From NCBI GenBank assembly GCA_017645945.1, contig JAGCNL010000024.1, positions 1 to 43,074 on the forward strand: a stretch of 43,074 nt of DNA. Direction: 5' to 3'. A program made the position numbers and the translations under genes. This stretch comes from Salinivirgaceae bacterium. Its GTDB lineage: Bacteria; Bacteroidota; Bacteroidia; Bacteroidales; SZUA-534. This document shows, one piece after another, positions 18,901 through 25,355 of the stretch; within the stretch, counting starts at the first letter, position 1, and each line of letters starts with the position of its first letter. The notes under the pieces are model-generated. The model had not been told where the DNA came from. It saw only the letters and a program-made list of their open reading frames with translations, and searched no databases.

Positions 18901-19762
18901 GTTGGCGGCAGTGAAAATGGTTGATGTCTATGATGCCGAAAAACATGGCTCGCTGAAGCATCTGGCATCGGTTTATAATGCTGACAATGACACCGTTAGG
19001 CCTGGAACCGACGGCTACGGGCCACGAGTGCTGAATTTTGCTGATATTCTGCAATATAACTACTTCCCGCTGGCTGAAACCATCGACACCATTCTGGCCA
19101 CCGTCCGCGACGCGTTCGGCTCGCCTGTCGAGATTGAGTACGCCGTGAACCTGACGCCAGGCCTTGACGGCAAGCCTTCGTTCTATCTGCTTCAGATTAA
19201 GCCACTTGTGGGCGCAAATACAATCGAGACCGACTGCAATATTTTTGAGCAGAAAGAGCGTCTGTGGCTCTACACGCAGCAGAGTCTGGGCAACGGCACG
19301 CTGACCGACATTGAAGACGTGATTTATATTGAAAACGAGAAGTTTAACAAGTTGGAAACCATTGAAATGGCCGAAGAAATCAACCGCCTGAACACAATGA
19401 TGATTGAAGAAGGCCGCAAGTACATCTTGATTGGTCCTGGGCGTTGGGGCTCGAGCGACCGCTTCTTGGGCGTTCCTGTCGATTGGTCGCAGATTTCGAA
19501 CGCGCGTGTGATTGTGGAAATCGGCCTGAACGACTATCCGCTCGACTTCTCGCTTGGCTCGCATTTCTTCCACAATGTCACTTCGATGAACATTGGCTAT
19601 TTTGCTGTGCAGAACCACTCGGCAAAGAGTTTTATCCGTTGGGAAGTGCTTGACAATCAAGAAACAGTGCATGCCACTAAACATTTCCGCCACATCCGCT
19701 TCAGCAAGCCCGTCACCGTTGTAATGGACGGAAAGGAGAAGATGGCAGGGATTGCGGAGTGA
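15968..19762 (+). CDS. GAF/receiver/PPDK-N (PEP/pyruvate-binding, ATP-grasp) fusion protein
   Basis: This 1,264-residue cytoplasmic protein joins sensory and nucleotide-binding parts. Two GAF-like regions lie at about 10-125 and 130-260. A degenerate receiver-like segment follows at about 300-440, then a better preserved receiver at about 450-600: LIEDS near 455, LCVISDVEF with a candidate phospho-acceptor Asp near 528, LQSTED, and FFINKNS near 577. A PPDK_N ATP-grasp domain starts at GGTMGGKGRGLAFID (about 712), has RSSSTSEDS (about 810) and ends at LLQIKPL (about 1075). The last 190 residues contain GPGRWGSSDR (about 1156). No GGxTSH swivel-domain histidine or PEP barrel is present, so it is not a complete PEP synthase. 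Related proteins are known in Bacteroidetes; their reaction is not known to me. Confidence 0.82.
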   Translation: MEQHPTNILTDKMLATIGLMTAESSQFADRNSMLQYVANTVAAGFEAPDGVFVSIVYKGISYTNGLAAAAAERISVPVTVVGEVKGSVNVSWPTARNVNDAADNQYIESVAELIATQVMRLKYADIKVQNRERIKELDAINYTTQIVKHGLPIDETLQSICNMLPRAWLHSDWATARIKFQEKQYTSLNFMVTQWGMNEQFATIDNKKGSIEIYYLRDFEQNGEPVFLNEERNLLANIARLITGYLNSFKGSEIILQKAVINVQQHRTDELRRSLSKQHKPLQQYFNQQMMDKYVYLDMMKYKIKHILFVSTLYDAFLLENDDTFFEKFMGEIYQYSLFSLPRITGVSNEEDAIEILETTPIDLVILMVGIDRESPIALSEKIKQVNDSIPVYLLINKKDDEKYFNNLIPTITSVDKMFVWTGDTSIIFAIVKSIEDSVNVANDTKVGLVRVILLIEDSPSYYSRYLQILYSIVFDQVQKLLPEVEKNELNKITKIRSRPKILHARNYEEAIAIFNKYKDFLLCVISDVEFDWGGKPDKQAGLKFVKYMREQVFSVPVILQSTEDVQLENASENKIFFINKNSATLFDDLRRHLIKYLGYGDFLFRTKDGKDIGVAHSLREFEMLIHDVPQDSFVRHAIKNQYSIWLMARGEIQLARTINAMRLEDRNDIEQSRQDVLNAIRIYREQKKKGKVLSYDETSTVDEHNIVRFAGGTMGGKGRGLAFIDVLIYNLDLGDLAKRINLLTPTTVIIGTDEFDTFMERNKLYVKVIDPEVSYQRLREIFYYSNLSLELERRVRDFVNNIDKPLVVRSSSTSEDSINQPFAGVFDTYIVPNSENKEKTFKLICDAIKLVYASVYSDQARGYFNAINHKIEGEKMAVIIQELVGTQFGNYYYPHISGVAQSYNFYPIADMKPEEGYAVIAMGLGSYVVDGWKAYRFSPRYPKVSMYTTQSLLQTTQTQFYALDLTNTDPDFLADGELAAVKMVDVYDAEKHGSLKHLASVYNADNDTVRPGTDGYGPRVLNFADILQYNYFPLAETIDTILATVRDAFGSPVEIEYAVNLTPGLDGKPSFYLLQIKPLVGANTIETDCNIFEQKERLWLYTQQSLGNGTLTDIEDVIYIENEKFNKLETIEMAEEINRLNTMMIEEGRKYILIGPGRWGSSDRFLGVPVDWSQISNARVIVEIGLNDYPLDFSLGSHFFHNVTSMNIGYFAVQNHSAKSFIRWEVLDNQETVHATKHFRHIRFSKPVTVVMDGKEKMAGIAE

Positions 19763-19870
19763 AGGGTTGGTGAATTGGAGAGTTAGAGAGTTAGAAAGAT
19801 GGAGGATTAGAGGATAAGTAGGTTATAATCAATGGTATATTATAAATCACACTGCCATTAATATTCATAT

Positions 19871-19969
19871 TTGCACTTCGCGAAGTGAGTTTTATACAAA
19901 ATATTGCACTTTCGGAAGTGAAATATTGTAGAAAATTTGCACTTTCAGAAGTGCAATTGTATTTAAAAC
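19871..19969. repeat. Three palindromic repeats at exact 33-bp spacing
   Basis: Units begin at 19871, 19904 and 19937. Each opens with TTGCACTT, has a 2-4 base centre, and closes with GAAGTG or AAGTG, followed by an AT-rich stretch of 13-14 bp. The third is the most complete (TTGCACTTTCAGAAGTGCAA); the first contains the perfect palindrome CACTTCGCGAAGTG. The 33-bp period is about three helical turns, which fits an operator array, but each unit could also fold as an RNA hairpin. The preceding 19763-19870 is low-complexity GAGTTAGA-type sequence. Confidence 0.75.
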
Positions 19970-20005
19970 AGTTGTGAAAGTTAACCGTCTACATTTTTGT
20001 AAAAA

Positions 20006-20038
20006 TTTGGATATTAAAGCAATTATTATGTATTTTTG
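20006..20038 (+). promoter_or_regulatory. Promoter of the 53-aa gene
   Basis: TTTG (20006-20009), 21 bp, then TATTTTTG (20031-20038) matches both parts of the Bacteroides consensus TTTG / TAnnTTTG. Transcription would start about 10 nt before the ATG at 20055, leaving an almost leaderless message. The palindrome array lies 37 bp upstream of the -33 box. Confidence 0.55.
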
Positions 20039-20054
20039 CTCAAAATGAGGGACA

Positions 20055-20216
20055 ATGGCATATACTATTAGCAATACTATAATCAAGAATCCCACAAAAA
20101 AGTGTGTGGACAGATTGCGCAAAATGGGTGAAGAAAAAGCCAAACGCCTTTCTTTGATTCAGGAACGTTGGGAAAAAGGTGAATACAAAAACGCAGAAAT
20201 CATCCACGTAAAATAA
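20055..20216 (+). CDS. Small 53-residue protein, possible antitoxin or regulator
   Basis: An ATG at 20055 opens a 53-residue frame ending in TAA at 20214-20216. The product starts MAYTISNTIIKNPTKKC and is rich in Lys, Glu and Arg (MGEEKAKRLSLIQERWEKGEY), which suggests a charged helix. It follows a good promoter closely and its stop is 2 bp from the next ATG, so the two genes look like one transcription unit. A small charged first gene before a second small gene is the usual arrangement of antitoxin and toxin, but I do not recognise the family and no DNA-binding motif is evident. The preferred start is supported by the promoter position. Confidence 0.6.
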   Translation: MAYTISNTIIKNPTKKCVDRLRKMGEEKAKRLSLIQERWEKGEYKNAEIIHVK

Positions 20217-20218
20217 TT

Positions 20219-20710
20219 ATGGAAGATTTTGTCCGACTGCTCACTTCCGACGAAGGCGATTCCTATCTTATATCAATTTCAGAAGATACAAATCTTTTTT
20301 CGAAGGAAACTCTGCAAACAATTGGCAAAGTTAAGGTTGCATGAATTGAATTGCGCCGGCTGACAGGCTCGGCCCCCACAAGCGTCGAAATGCTTGCGGC
20401 AATAGGAAATGTTATTGCAGATTACTTTCTGAATCACAACGACATAATGATATTCTATTACTGTGATTTCATCAATCCAATACCACATACACATAAGAAG
20501 AACATTCCTGTCCAAGAGTATAGAAGTAATCTGTTTAGACTAATGTTTGAACGCTATATGAGTACGCACGATGTTGATAATGTGCATTTGTCGGTAATCA
20601 CTGTTCAAGGAGTTGAAGAAACGTTCTACTTTCATCTGATATACAGGGAATGCCACGCTCATTTAGCACCTGTCATCAGTCAAGATATAAACGAAGGTTA
20701 CGGCAAATAA
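20219..20710 (+). pseudogene. DUF6169-like gene interrupted by an in-frame TGA
   Basis: An ATG at 20219 starts MEDFVRLLTSDEGDSY and runs 41 codons to TGA at 20342-20344. The same frame then continues without another stop for 121 codons to TAA at 20708-20710. The second part includes MLAAIGNVIADYFLNHND, an NLFRLMFERY segment and FYFHLIYRECHAHL. The layout (a short beta-rich start, a helix, an FYYCD-type strand, an R-x-LFxRW-like segment) resembles DUF6169 proteins of Bacteroidetes, as a tentative reading from memory. The total of 163 sense-or-stop codons suits one protein. The simplest view is a gene with a single nonsense mutation. Stop readthrough, or restart at ATG 20390 or a nearby codon, remains possible. 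Confidence 0.6.
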
Positions 20711-20820
20711 CATTCTTGGCAGTACATTTCTGCTTACAGACAGGTTTCGAAAAGAATTTTTGAACGCAGATTAAAAGTAGTTACACCGAAACATTTGCGT
20801 TAGCAATGTTTTACAATTAA

Positions 20821-20828
20821 TATCTTTG
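20821..20828 (+). promoter_or_regulatory. -7 box of structured leader RNA 1
   Basis: TATCTTTG matches TAnnTTTG exactly. The -33 box is unclear: TTTG lies 23 bp upstream (20794-20797), wider than usual. It is 68 bp before the first helix of the leader, close to the 60 bp seen at the second copy (35407-35414). Confidence 0.5.
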
Positions 20829-20895
20829 CAAAAAAAAACGATTAAAACAGATAAAGTAAAAAGAAACAGTATTTTGACATATTAAATAGCGATTA

Positions 20896-21056
20896 GAAGC
20901 TATTCTTGATACCCAAAATTCCACAATTGTCACTTTGACATACCTTCAAGAATAAGTTTCCATTACGCCATTGCTGGATGGCGTGGAAAAACTTGTTGAA
21001 GGTGTGGGCCGTGGAAAGCCTGGGTATCGGCAAGTTATGACTTCCACGCTTTTTTT
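20896..21056 (+). ncRNA. Structured leader RNA 1 with competing terminator
   Basis: Nested pairings form one long rod: GATACCC (20908-20914) with GGGTATC (21022-21028); TTCCAC (20919-20924) with GTGGAA (21011-21016); CCTTCAA (20943-20949) with TTGAAGG (20996-21002); AAGTTT (20954-20959) with AAACTT (20989-20994); CGCCAT (20966-20971) with ATGGCG (20978-20983). An 18-nt open strand lies between the second and third helices. Alternatively CGTGGAA (21010-21016) pairs with TTCCACG (21042-21048), followed by T7 (21050-21056), an intrinsic terminator. Both forms need the same GTGGAA. The HTH start codon is 24 bp after the T-run. It could be a cis attenuator or a 6S-like RNA. No protein gene fits 20711-21079. 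Confidence 0.65.
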
Positions 21057-21079
21057 ACTGTCATTCAAAAACGACAGCA

Positions 21080-21418
21080 ATGGCCACACAGCAAGACATT
21101 CATATCGGGCGACTTATCAAATCGGTTTTCGACGCGAGCGGAATCACTGTGGCCGAATTTGCCCGCCGCATAAACTGCGGACGCCCAAATGTCTATTCCA
21201 TTTTTGAGCGAAACACTATCGATGTTTTGCAACTCGTCAGCATTAGCAACGCCCTAAACCATAACTTCTTAAACGATATAGCAACCCAATGCGGAATAAA
21301 GCCCGATTCCGATTCACAACCAATCAGCATCAATTTGAGCATTAACGATTTAGATAACAACAAGGCTGCAAAACTTGTCCGTTTTCTTGAGGAACTGCAC
21401 TCAACCGACCGTCAATAA
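21080..21418 (+). CDS. Small HTH (Cro/C1-type) DNA-binding protein, copy 1
   Basis: This 112-residue protein begins MATQQDIHIGRLIKSVFDASG and has a helix-turn-helix at about 22-45 (ITVAEFARRINCGRPNVYSIF), followed by LVSISNALNHNFLNDI, the layout of small XRE/Cro-type domains. The C-terminal 40 residues are polar, end in a charged helix (AAKLVRFLEEL) and may form a dimer interface. It is clearly related to the HTH protein at 35648: both share IHIGxLI, a central NVYxIF and LNxNF. It follows structured leader RNA 1 and precedes the trypsin-TPR-SUMF1 gene by 114 bp on the same strand. It probably controls itself or the protease gene; this is inference from position. Confidence 0.85.
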   Translation: MATQQDIHIGRLIKSVFDASGITVAEFARRINCGRPNVYSIFERNTIDVLQLVSISNALNHNFLNDIATQCGIKPDSDSQPISINLSINDLDNNKAAKLVRFLEELHSTDRQ

Positions 21419-21449
21419 TTTTGACGGTTTGCGTCAGGGATTATGACGG
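21409..21449 (+). promoter_or_regulatory. Dyad with repeated TGACGG, possible operator
   Basis: CCGTCAA (21409-21415) and TTGACGG (21421-21427) form a perfect 7-bp inverted repeat across the HTH stop codon. TGACGG recurs at 21444-21449, 22 bp after its first occurrence, about two helical turns. There is no long T-run, so an operator is more likely than a terminator. It would suit binding by the HTH protein upstream of the protease gene. Confidence 0.35.
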
Positions 21450-21532
21450 TAAAATACTATGTGTGTGAGTGTTGAGTATGTATTTTTATGGAGTGATTTA
21501 TATTTTAAACAGATTGATAAATATTTAAAACT

Positions 21533-24500
21533 ATGAGAAAGTTATTTACACTCATTTTTGCCATAATGCTTACGGGGCAAAGTATACAAGCGCAAAAAAC
21601 TGATAGCGGTTGGTATGTTCCAGGTTACACGGAACAAATAGCAATGAACTATTTCAATAGCACCACAATGCTTGCGCCAGTAGAAGGAATATGGCAGAGT
21701 TCTGATGGATACAAGTACGCTATTGAAAAAGATGTTGAAAACAACCGTCGTGTTTCGAGTAAATTCAGAGTGATTGTTTTAGAATCAAGTTTTGATGGTT
21801 GGGAACTCGGTGAAATAAAGGGATTTATAACCCCTGGCAGTGTTGAAAGTGTATACTCGTTCAAATACTATACACGACCATCTGACAGGACAAGCACATC
21901 ATCGCAGAATGTGTTCCTGATGGTTGAAAGTCCGGTTATAATGACTTTTGAAAGGATTGACGCAAGTGGAAAAATCGCTATGTACAGAATATATCCGCAA
22001 GTAGATGGAAGTGCTGGCGGAAGTGGAGGTTCTGCCTTTCAAAACAATGCGCCGCAATGGAGTGGTTCTGGAATTGTGATTGCTGATAAATACATAGCCA
22101 CAAACAATCACGTGGTAGAGGATGCCCAATCGTTGGTGGTTTGTGGCATTGGAGGAGACTTTAATACAACATATAAATTGCAAGTTGTTGCGGTTGACAA
22201 AAATAACGACCTTGCAATTGTTAAAATAGTGGATGAGAAGTTTAAAGGATTTGGAATGTTACCATACGGATTCAATTTCTCTACAGTTGATGTCGGTACC
22301 GAAATCTTTGCTTTAGGATACCCAAAAACAGATATGATGGGGAATGAAGTTAAAGTTACTAATGGTATCATTAATTCTAAAACAGGATTTCAAGGAGATG
22401 TTACAAAATATCAAATGTCTGCAACAGTAGACCACGGCAACAGTGGCGGTCCTGTGTTTGATTACAAAGGAAACTTAATTGGCATTTCGCAAAGTATAAT
22501 CGGTAACGAACACGCACGTAATGTAAATTACGCTGTGAAATCAATTTATTTACAAACACTTATCCAAAGTTGTACCGAAAAAATAAATGTTCCGAATCAG
22601 AATATCATAGTTAATTTCCAACTATCTGATAAAATAAAAGCAATTACGCCATTTGTACTTATGATTAAAGCCAATACGGCAATTGGTGAAAATGGAAATA
22701 CATCAAGTGGTTTTTCGCAAGGCTCACAAATTCCGCAAAGCGCTGATAAAGAAAAGGCAGAATTTCTTGAGAAACGTGCGCGAGAAAAGTATGGCAATCA
22801 AGATTATTATGGAGCTTATGCAGATATTAAGGAATCAGTAAAATTATTTCCAAAAGCAGAAACACATCATTTAAGATATTACCTTGCTTTATCTGTTGGT
22901 AATGATACAACATTGGCGATAGAATCCTTAAAATATTGTATCAGCAATAATTATGAATTAGAAGAATGCAATTATGCTTTAGGATATATATATGGTGGTC
23001 AAAAAAAATACAGTGATGCTATAGTACATTTGACAAATGCATTGGCAGAAAACAAAAGGAATGTTGGTGCTTTATTCATAAGAGCTATATGCAAAACAGA
23101 ACTTAAAGATAAACCTGGCGCAATTGCTGATTATACACAGGCAATAAAATATGAAGGACTTGTTGATGGCAACTATGGAACCATATACAATAATTTAGCC
23201 TTTGCATATCTTCGAATGGGTAATTATGAACTTGCCGAAAAATACATAAAAGAAGCGTTAAATCGCGATCACTTGACTAATTATATCTGGGACACAGATG
23301 GTGAATTAGCATATAAAACAGGTGATTACGATAGATGTATCAAAAGTATGAATAATGCCATTACTATTAAAGGTGAAGAAAATTCCTATTACTATAGGAT
23401 ATTGGCCAAAATCAAATTAAATAATCTTGTAGGTGCGTATCACGATATAGAGTTATTGAAAAGTAAGAACAGCGAAAGAGCGGATTCTCTTTTGCGAACG
23501 ATAGACATAAGTAAAATCAATTTTGAGCAAGAAGATGGCTATGAAGATATAATAGTCTCGCCTGTTATAAAAAGCAAAAGTCATAATTATTTGTATGTTA
23601 AGGCAATAGAACGTGCAGCAGAATATACGGCAATCCATTTTATTGTTAGTGCTATTGGAACAGATGGACATTCATATAATGTGGATAAAGATTGTTTCAT
23701 ACAAAATGGTGATGTAAAGTATTATTTGTTAAAGGCAGAAAGAGTTGCCTTAAATCCACAGGTGAGCAACGTTTTGCCAGATATGAAAGCGGAATTTGTT
23801 TTGTATTTCCCTTCTGTTGACAAAAACTGTTCTTCCTTGGACTTTTATAATTGGGTAGGAGATAAATGGTGGATGCAAGGTATTCAAATGAAATCGTCAG
23901 ACATTAAAAATGAAGAATGGGACAAAACGCAAAACACACAAAAGGGAAACGGCGGCAATTCAAGCAATGTCAAATATTTGTCAGGTGCAATGCAAATAAA
24001 TGTCGATGGTTATGGAATCATTGAAATGATAAAGGTTGAAGCTGGTTCGTTTACAATGGGTGCGACAAAAGAACAAGGTGCTGGTGGCGTGGATGATAAT
24101 GAGTATCCGGTCCATAATGTAACTATTGTTAATGATTATTATATTGGGATGTTCGAGGTTACTCAACGATTATGGAATTTTGTAATGAAAAAGAATCCGT
24201 CAGGTTATTTAGGCGATGAATTGCCAGTTGCGAATGTTACTTGGAAAGAGTGTCAAGAGTTTATAACTAAATTAAGTGCATTGGCTGGCAAAAAATTCCG
24301 ATTGCCTACAGAAGCAGAATGGGAGTTTGCTGCTCGTGGTGGAAATAAAAGTCGTGGCTATAAGTATAGTGGAAGCAATGTCCTTGATGATGTTGCTTGG
24401 CATAGGGTAAATGCACGAGGCAGGTTACAATTCGTGGGTACTAAACAACCTAACGAATTAGGAATATATGATATGAGCGGCAATGTCCTTGAATGGTGTA

Positions 24501-24688
24501 ATGATTACTATGGTAAATATAAGTCAGCATCACAAGCAAGCCCAAAGGGACCTGATTCTGGAGTAAGGCGCGTGTTGCGTGGAGGAGCAGTAAGGTGGGA
24601 GTCATCAGGTTGTCGAGTGTCAGCTCGATATGGCGAACGCGCAGGAGAAAGAGATGAACACTTTGGCTTTAGGTTGGCGTGTGATTAA
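21533..24688 (+). CDS. Secreted trypsin-like protease with TPR and SUMF1 domains
   Basis: This 1,051-residue protein starts with a signal peptide (cleavage near residue 20, SIQA|QK). An uncharacterised beta-domain covers about 25-165. A trypsin-like domain of the S1C/HtrA type follows with a full triad: His193 in NNHVV, Asp226 in NNDLAIV, Ser304 in GNSGGP. TPR-like helical repeats cover about 405-650 (DAIVHLTNALAE, GAIADYTQAIKY, LAEKYIKEAL). A beta-rich region at 680-790 leads to a C-terminal SUMF1/FGE-sulfatase domain at about 828-1051 (RLPTEAEWEFAARGG, GIYDMSGNVLEWCND, FGFRLACD). It should act in the periplasm or at the surface. There is no PDZ domain, unlike DegP. The gene is visibly more AT-rich than the metabolic genes, which suggests transfer. 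SUMF1 here may bind ligands rather than modify sulfatases. Confidence 0.9.
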   Translation: MRKLFTLIFAIMLTGQSIQAQKTDSGWYVPGYTEQIAMNYFNSTTMLAPVEGIWQSSDGYKYAIEKDVENNRRVSSKFRVIVLESSFDGWELGEIKGFITPGSVESVYSFKYYTRPSDRTSTSSQNVFLMVESPVIMTFERIDASGKIAMYRIYPQVDGSAGGSGGSAFQNNAPQWSGSGIVIADKYIATNNHVVEDAQSLVVCGIGGDFNTTYKLQVVAVDKNNDLAIVKIVDEKFKGFGMLPYGFNFSTVDVGTEIFALGYPKTDMMGNEVKVTNGIINSKTGFQGDVTKYQMSATVDHGNSGGPVFDYKGNLIGISQSIIGNEHARNVNYAVKSIYLQTLIQSCTEKINVPNQNIIVNFQLSDKIKAITPFVLMIKANTAIGENGNTSSGFSQGSQIPQSADKEKAEFLEKRAREKYGNQDYYGAYADIKESVKLFPKAETHHLRYYLALSVGNDTTLAIESLKYCISNNYELEECNYALGYIYGGQKKYSDAIVHLTNALAENKRNVGALFIRAICKTELKDKPGAIADYTQAIKYEGLVDGNYGTIYNNLAFAYLRMGNYELAEKYIKEALNRDHLTNYIWDTDGELAYKTGDYDRCIKSMNNAITIKGEENSYYYRILAKIKLNNLVGAYHDIELLKSKNSERADSLLRTIDISKINFEQEDGYEDIIVSPVIKSKSHNYLYVKAIERAAEYTAIHFIVSAIGTDGHSYNVDKDCFIQNGDVKYYLLKAERVALNPQVSNVLPDMKAEFVLYFPSVDKNCSSLDFYNWVGDKWWMQGIQMKSSDIKNEEWDKTQNTQKGNGGNSSNVKYLSGAMQINVDGYGIIEMIKVEAGSFTMGATKEQGAGGVDDNEYPVHNVTIVNDYYIGMFEVTQRLWNFVMKKNPSGYLGDELPVANVTWKECQEFITKLSALAGKKFRLPTEAEWEFAARGGNKSRGYKYSGSNVLDDVAWHRVNARGRLQFVGTKQPNELGIYDMSGNVLEWCNDYYGKYKSASQASPKGPDSGVRRVLRGGAVRWESSGCRVSARYGERAGERDEHFGFRLACD

Positions 24689-24737
24689 AAGGTCGCAACA
24701 ATTGGTTACGCCTGATAATCAAACTAAATAAGCCACC

Positions 24738-24899
24738 GATGAAATCCGTGTTTACAATGCAATGGGCGCATTGGTGGTTTGCGTTGGTAGAGACGTGCCA
24801 TGGCGCGTCTCTACGGGGACAACAACAATAACCGTCAACGGCACAGGCATTTACATTGTAAAAACCGGTGGAATTGTGAAACGGGTAATGGTGAATTGA
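24738..24899 (+). pseudogene. Decayed type IX secretion C-terminal sorting domain
   Basis: A frame without a start codon encodes DEIRVYNAMGALV, then an odd insert (VGRDVPWRVSTG), then TTITVNGTGIYIVKTGG and VKRVMVN before TGA 24897-24899. Except for the insert this is the typical T9SS type A sorting domain (xVYxxxGxxV...GxYIVKxGxxxxKVxV). It lies in another frame from the protease gene that ends at 24688, with stops between. The insert is coded by a palindromic repeat (24787-24814). It is a remnant of a former secreted-protein gene, or of the original end of the protease. Confidence 0.7.
24787..24814. repeat. REP-like palindrome 1
   Basis: A 28-bp near-perfect palindrome, GTAGAGACGTGCCA followed by TGGCGCGTCTCTAC, with one T/G mismatch at position 10. 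It interrupts the sorting-domain remnant. A second element with the same plan lies at 24928. Confidence 0.75.
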
Positions 24900-24927
24900 G
24901 AATTAGGTAAAAATATTGATAATGTGT

Positions 24928-24956
24928 GTAGAGGCGTCATAATATGGCGCCTCTAC
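24928..24956. repeat. REP-like palindrome 2
   Basis: GTAGAGGCGTCATA, one central A, then TATGGCGCCTCTAC. The arms pair with a single T/G mismatch, at the same tenth position as in the element at 24787. Shared GTAGAG ends and size suggest one repeat family. Confidence 0.7.
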
Positions 24957-25037
24957 GTGTTTTAATTCGGGTAAATTGTGTTTCAATAGAAAAATAGGTC
25001 TGGAAAAATATTACCTTTACAATGTTTATTTGATGTT

Positions 25038-25355
25038 ATGACAAAAGAGAACATATTACAATCGATTCGTGATTTGGGAGCACAAGTCCTGCCTAAAGAT
25101 GCAAGGCTGATACTATTTGGTTCTCAAGCGAGAGGAGATGTTCATCCTGAATCCGATTGGGATTTACTTATATTGTTGAATGACAACTATTTGCAAGAAG
25201 ATAAATTTGGTACATTCGCTTATCCTTTTGTCGAATTGGGTTGGAATTATGGCACATATTTCAGCCCTAAAATCTATACCAATACCGAATGGAATCGGCG
25301 TAAGGGAACACCTTTTTATGAAAACATCAATAAAGACGGAATTGTTTTATGCTGA
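25038..25355 (+). CDS. MNT-type nucleotidyltransferase (MntA-like antitoxin)
   Basis: This 105-residue protein has the minimal nucleotidyltransferase signature: GSQARGD at 28-34 followed by SDWDLLIL, giving the metal-binding Asp pair Asp40 and Asp42. In HEPN/MNT systems the MNT protein is the antitoxin and in studied cases adds AMP to the HEPN toxin. Its stop overlaps the start of the HEPN gene by 7 bp (25349-25355), which points to translational coupling. Toxin-antitoxin order (MNT first) is common. The start gives a normal N-terminal helix (MTKENILQSIRDLG). The catalytic signature is intact, so it is probably active. Confidence 0.88.
   Translation: MTKENILQSIRDLGAQVLPKDARLILFGSQARGDVHPESDWDLLILLNDNYLQEDKFGTFAYPFVELGWNYGTYFSPKIYTNTEWNRRKGTPFYENINKDGIVLC

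Noticed and set aside
18803..19693. Minus-strand frame of 296 codons inside the PPDK-N fusion gene
   Set aside because: It is the antisense shadow of conserved coding sequence, with no recognisable domain or start signal.
19763..19825. GAGAGTTAGAGAGTTAGA low-complexity stretch as a functional repeat
   Set aside because: It is short, imperfect and not tied to a dyad or gene; similar runs are common between Bacteroidetes genes.
19871..19956. Short CRISPR array
   Set aside because: The units are palindromic and degenerate, the unique parts are only 13-14 bp, and there are no cas genes.
20971..21207. Plus-strand frame of 78 codons starting in leader RNA 1
   Set aside because: It runs through the hairpins and terminator and then overlaps the HTH gene in another frame; the RNA pairing explains the sequence better.
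24560..24688. Variable region of a diversity-generating retroelement at the end of the SUMF1 domain
   Set aside because: The SUMF1 end (VLRGG...CRVS...FGFRL) is the type used as variable region, and its residues depart from the usual Asn-rich pattern. But many of the changed codons end in A or G (GTA, AGG, GAG, TCA), which adenine-only mutation of AAY codons would not give. No template repeat or reverse transcriptase is in the window.
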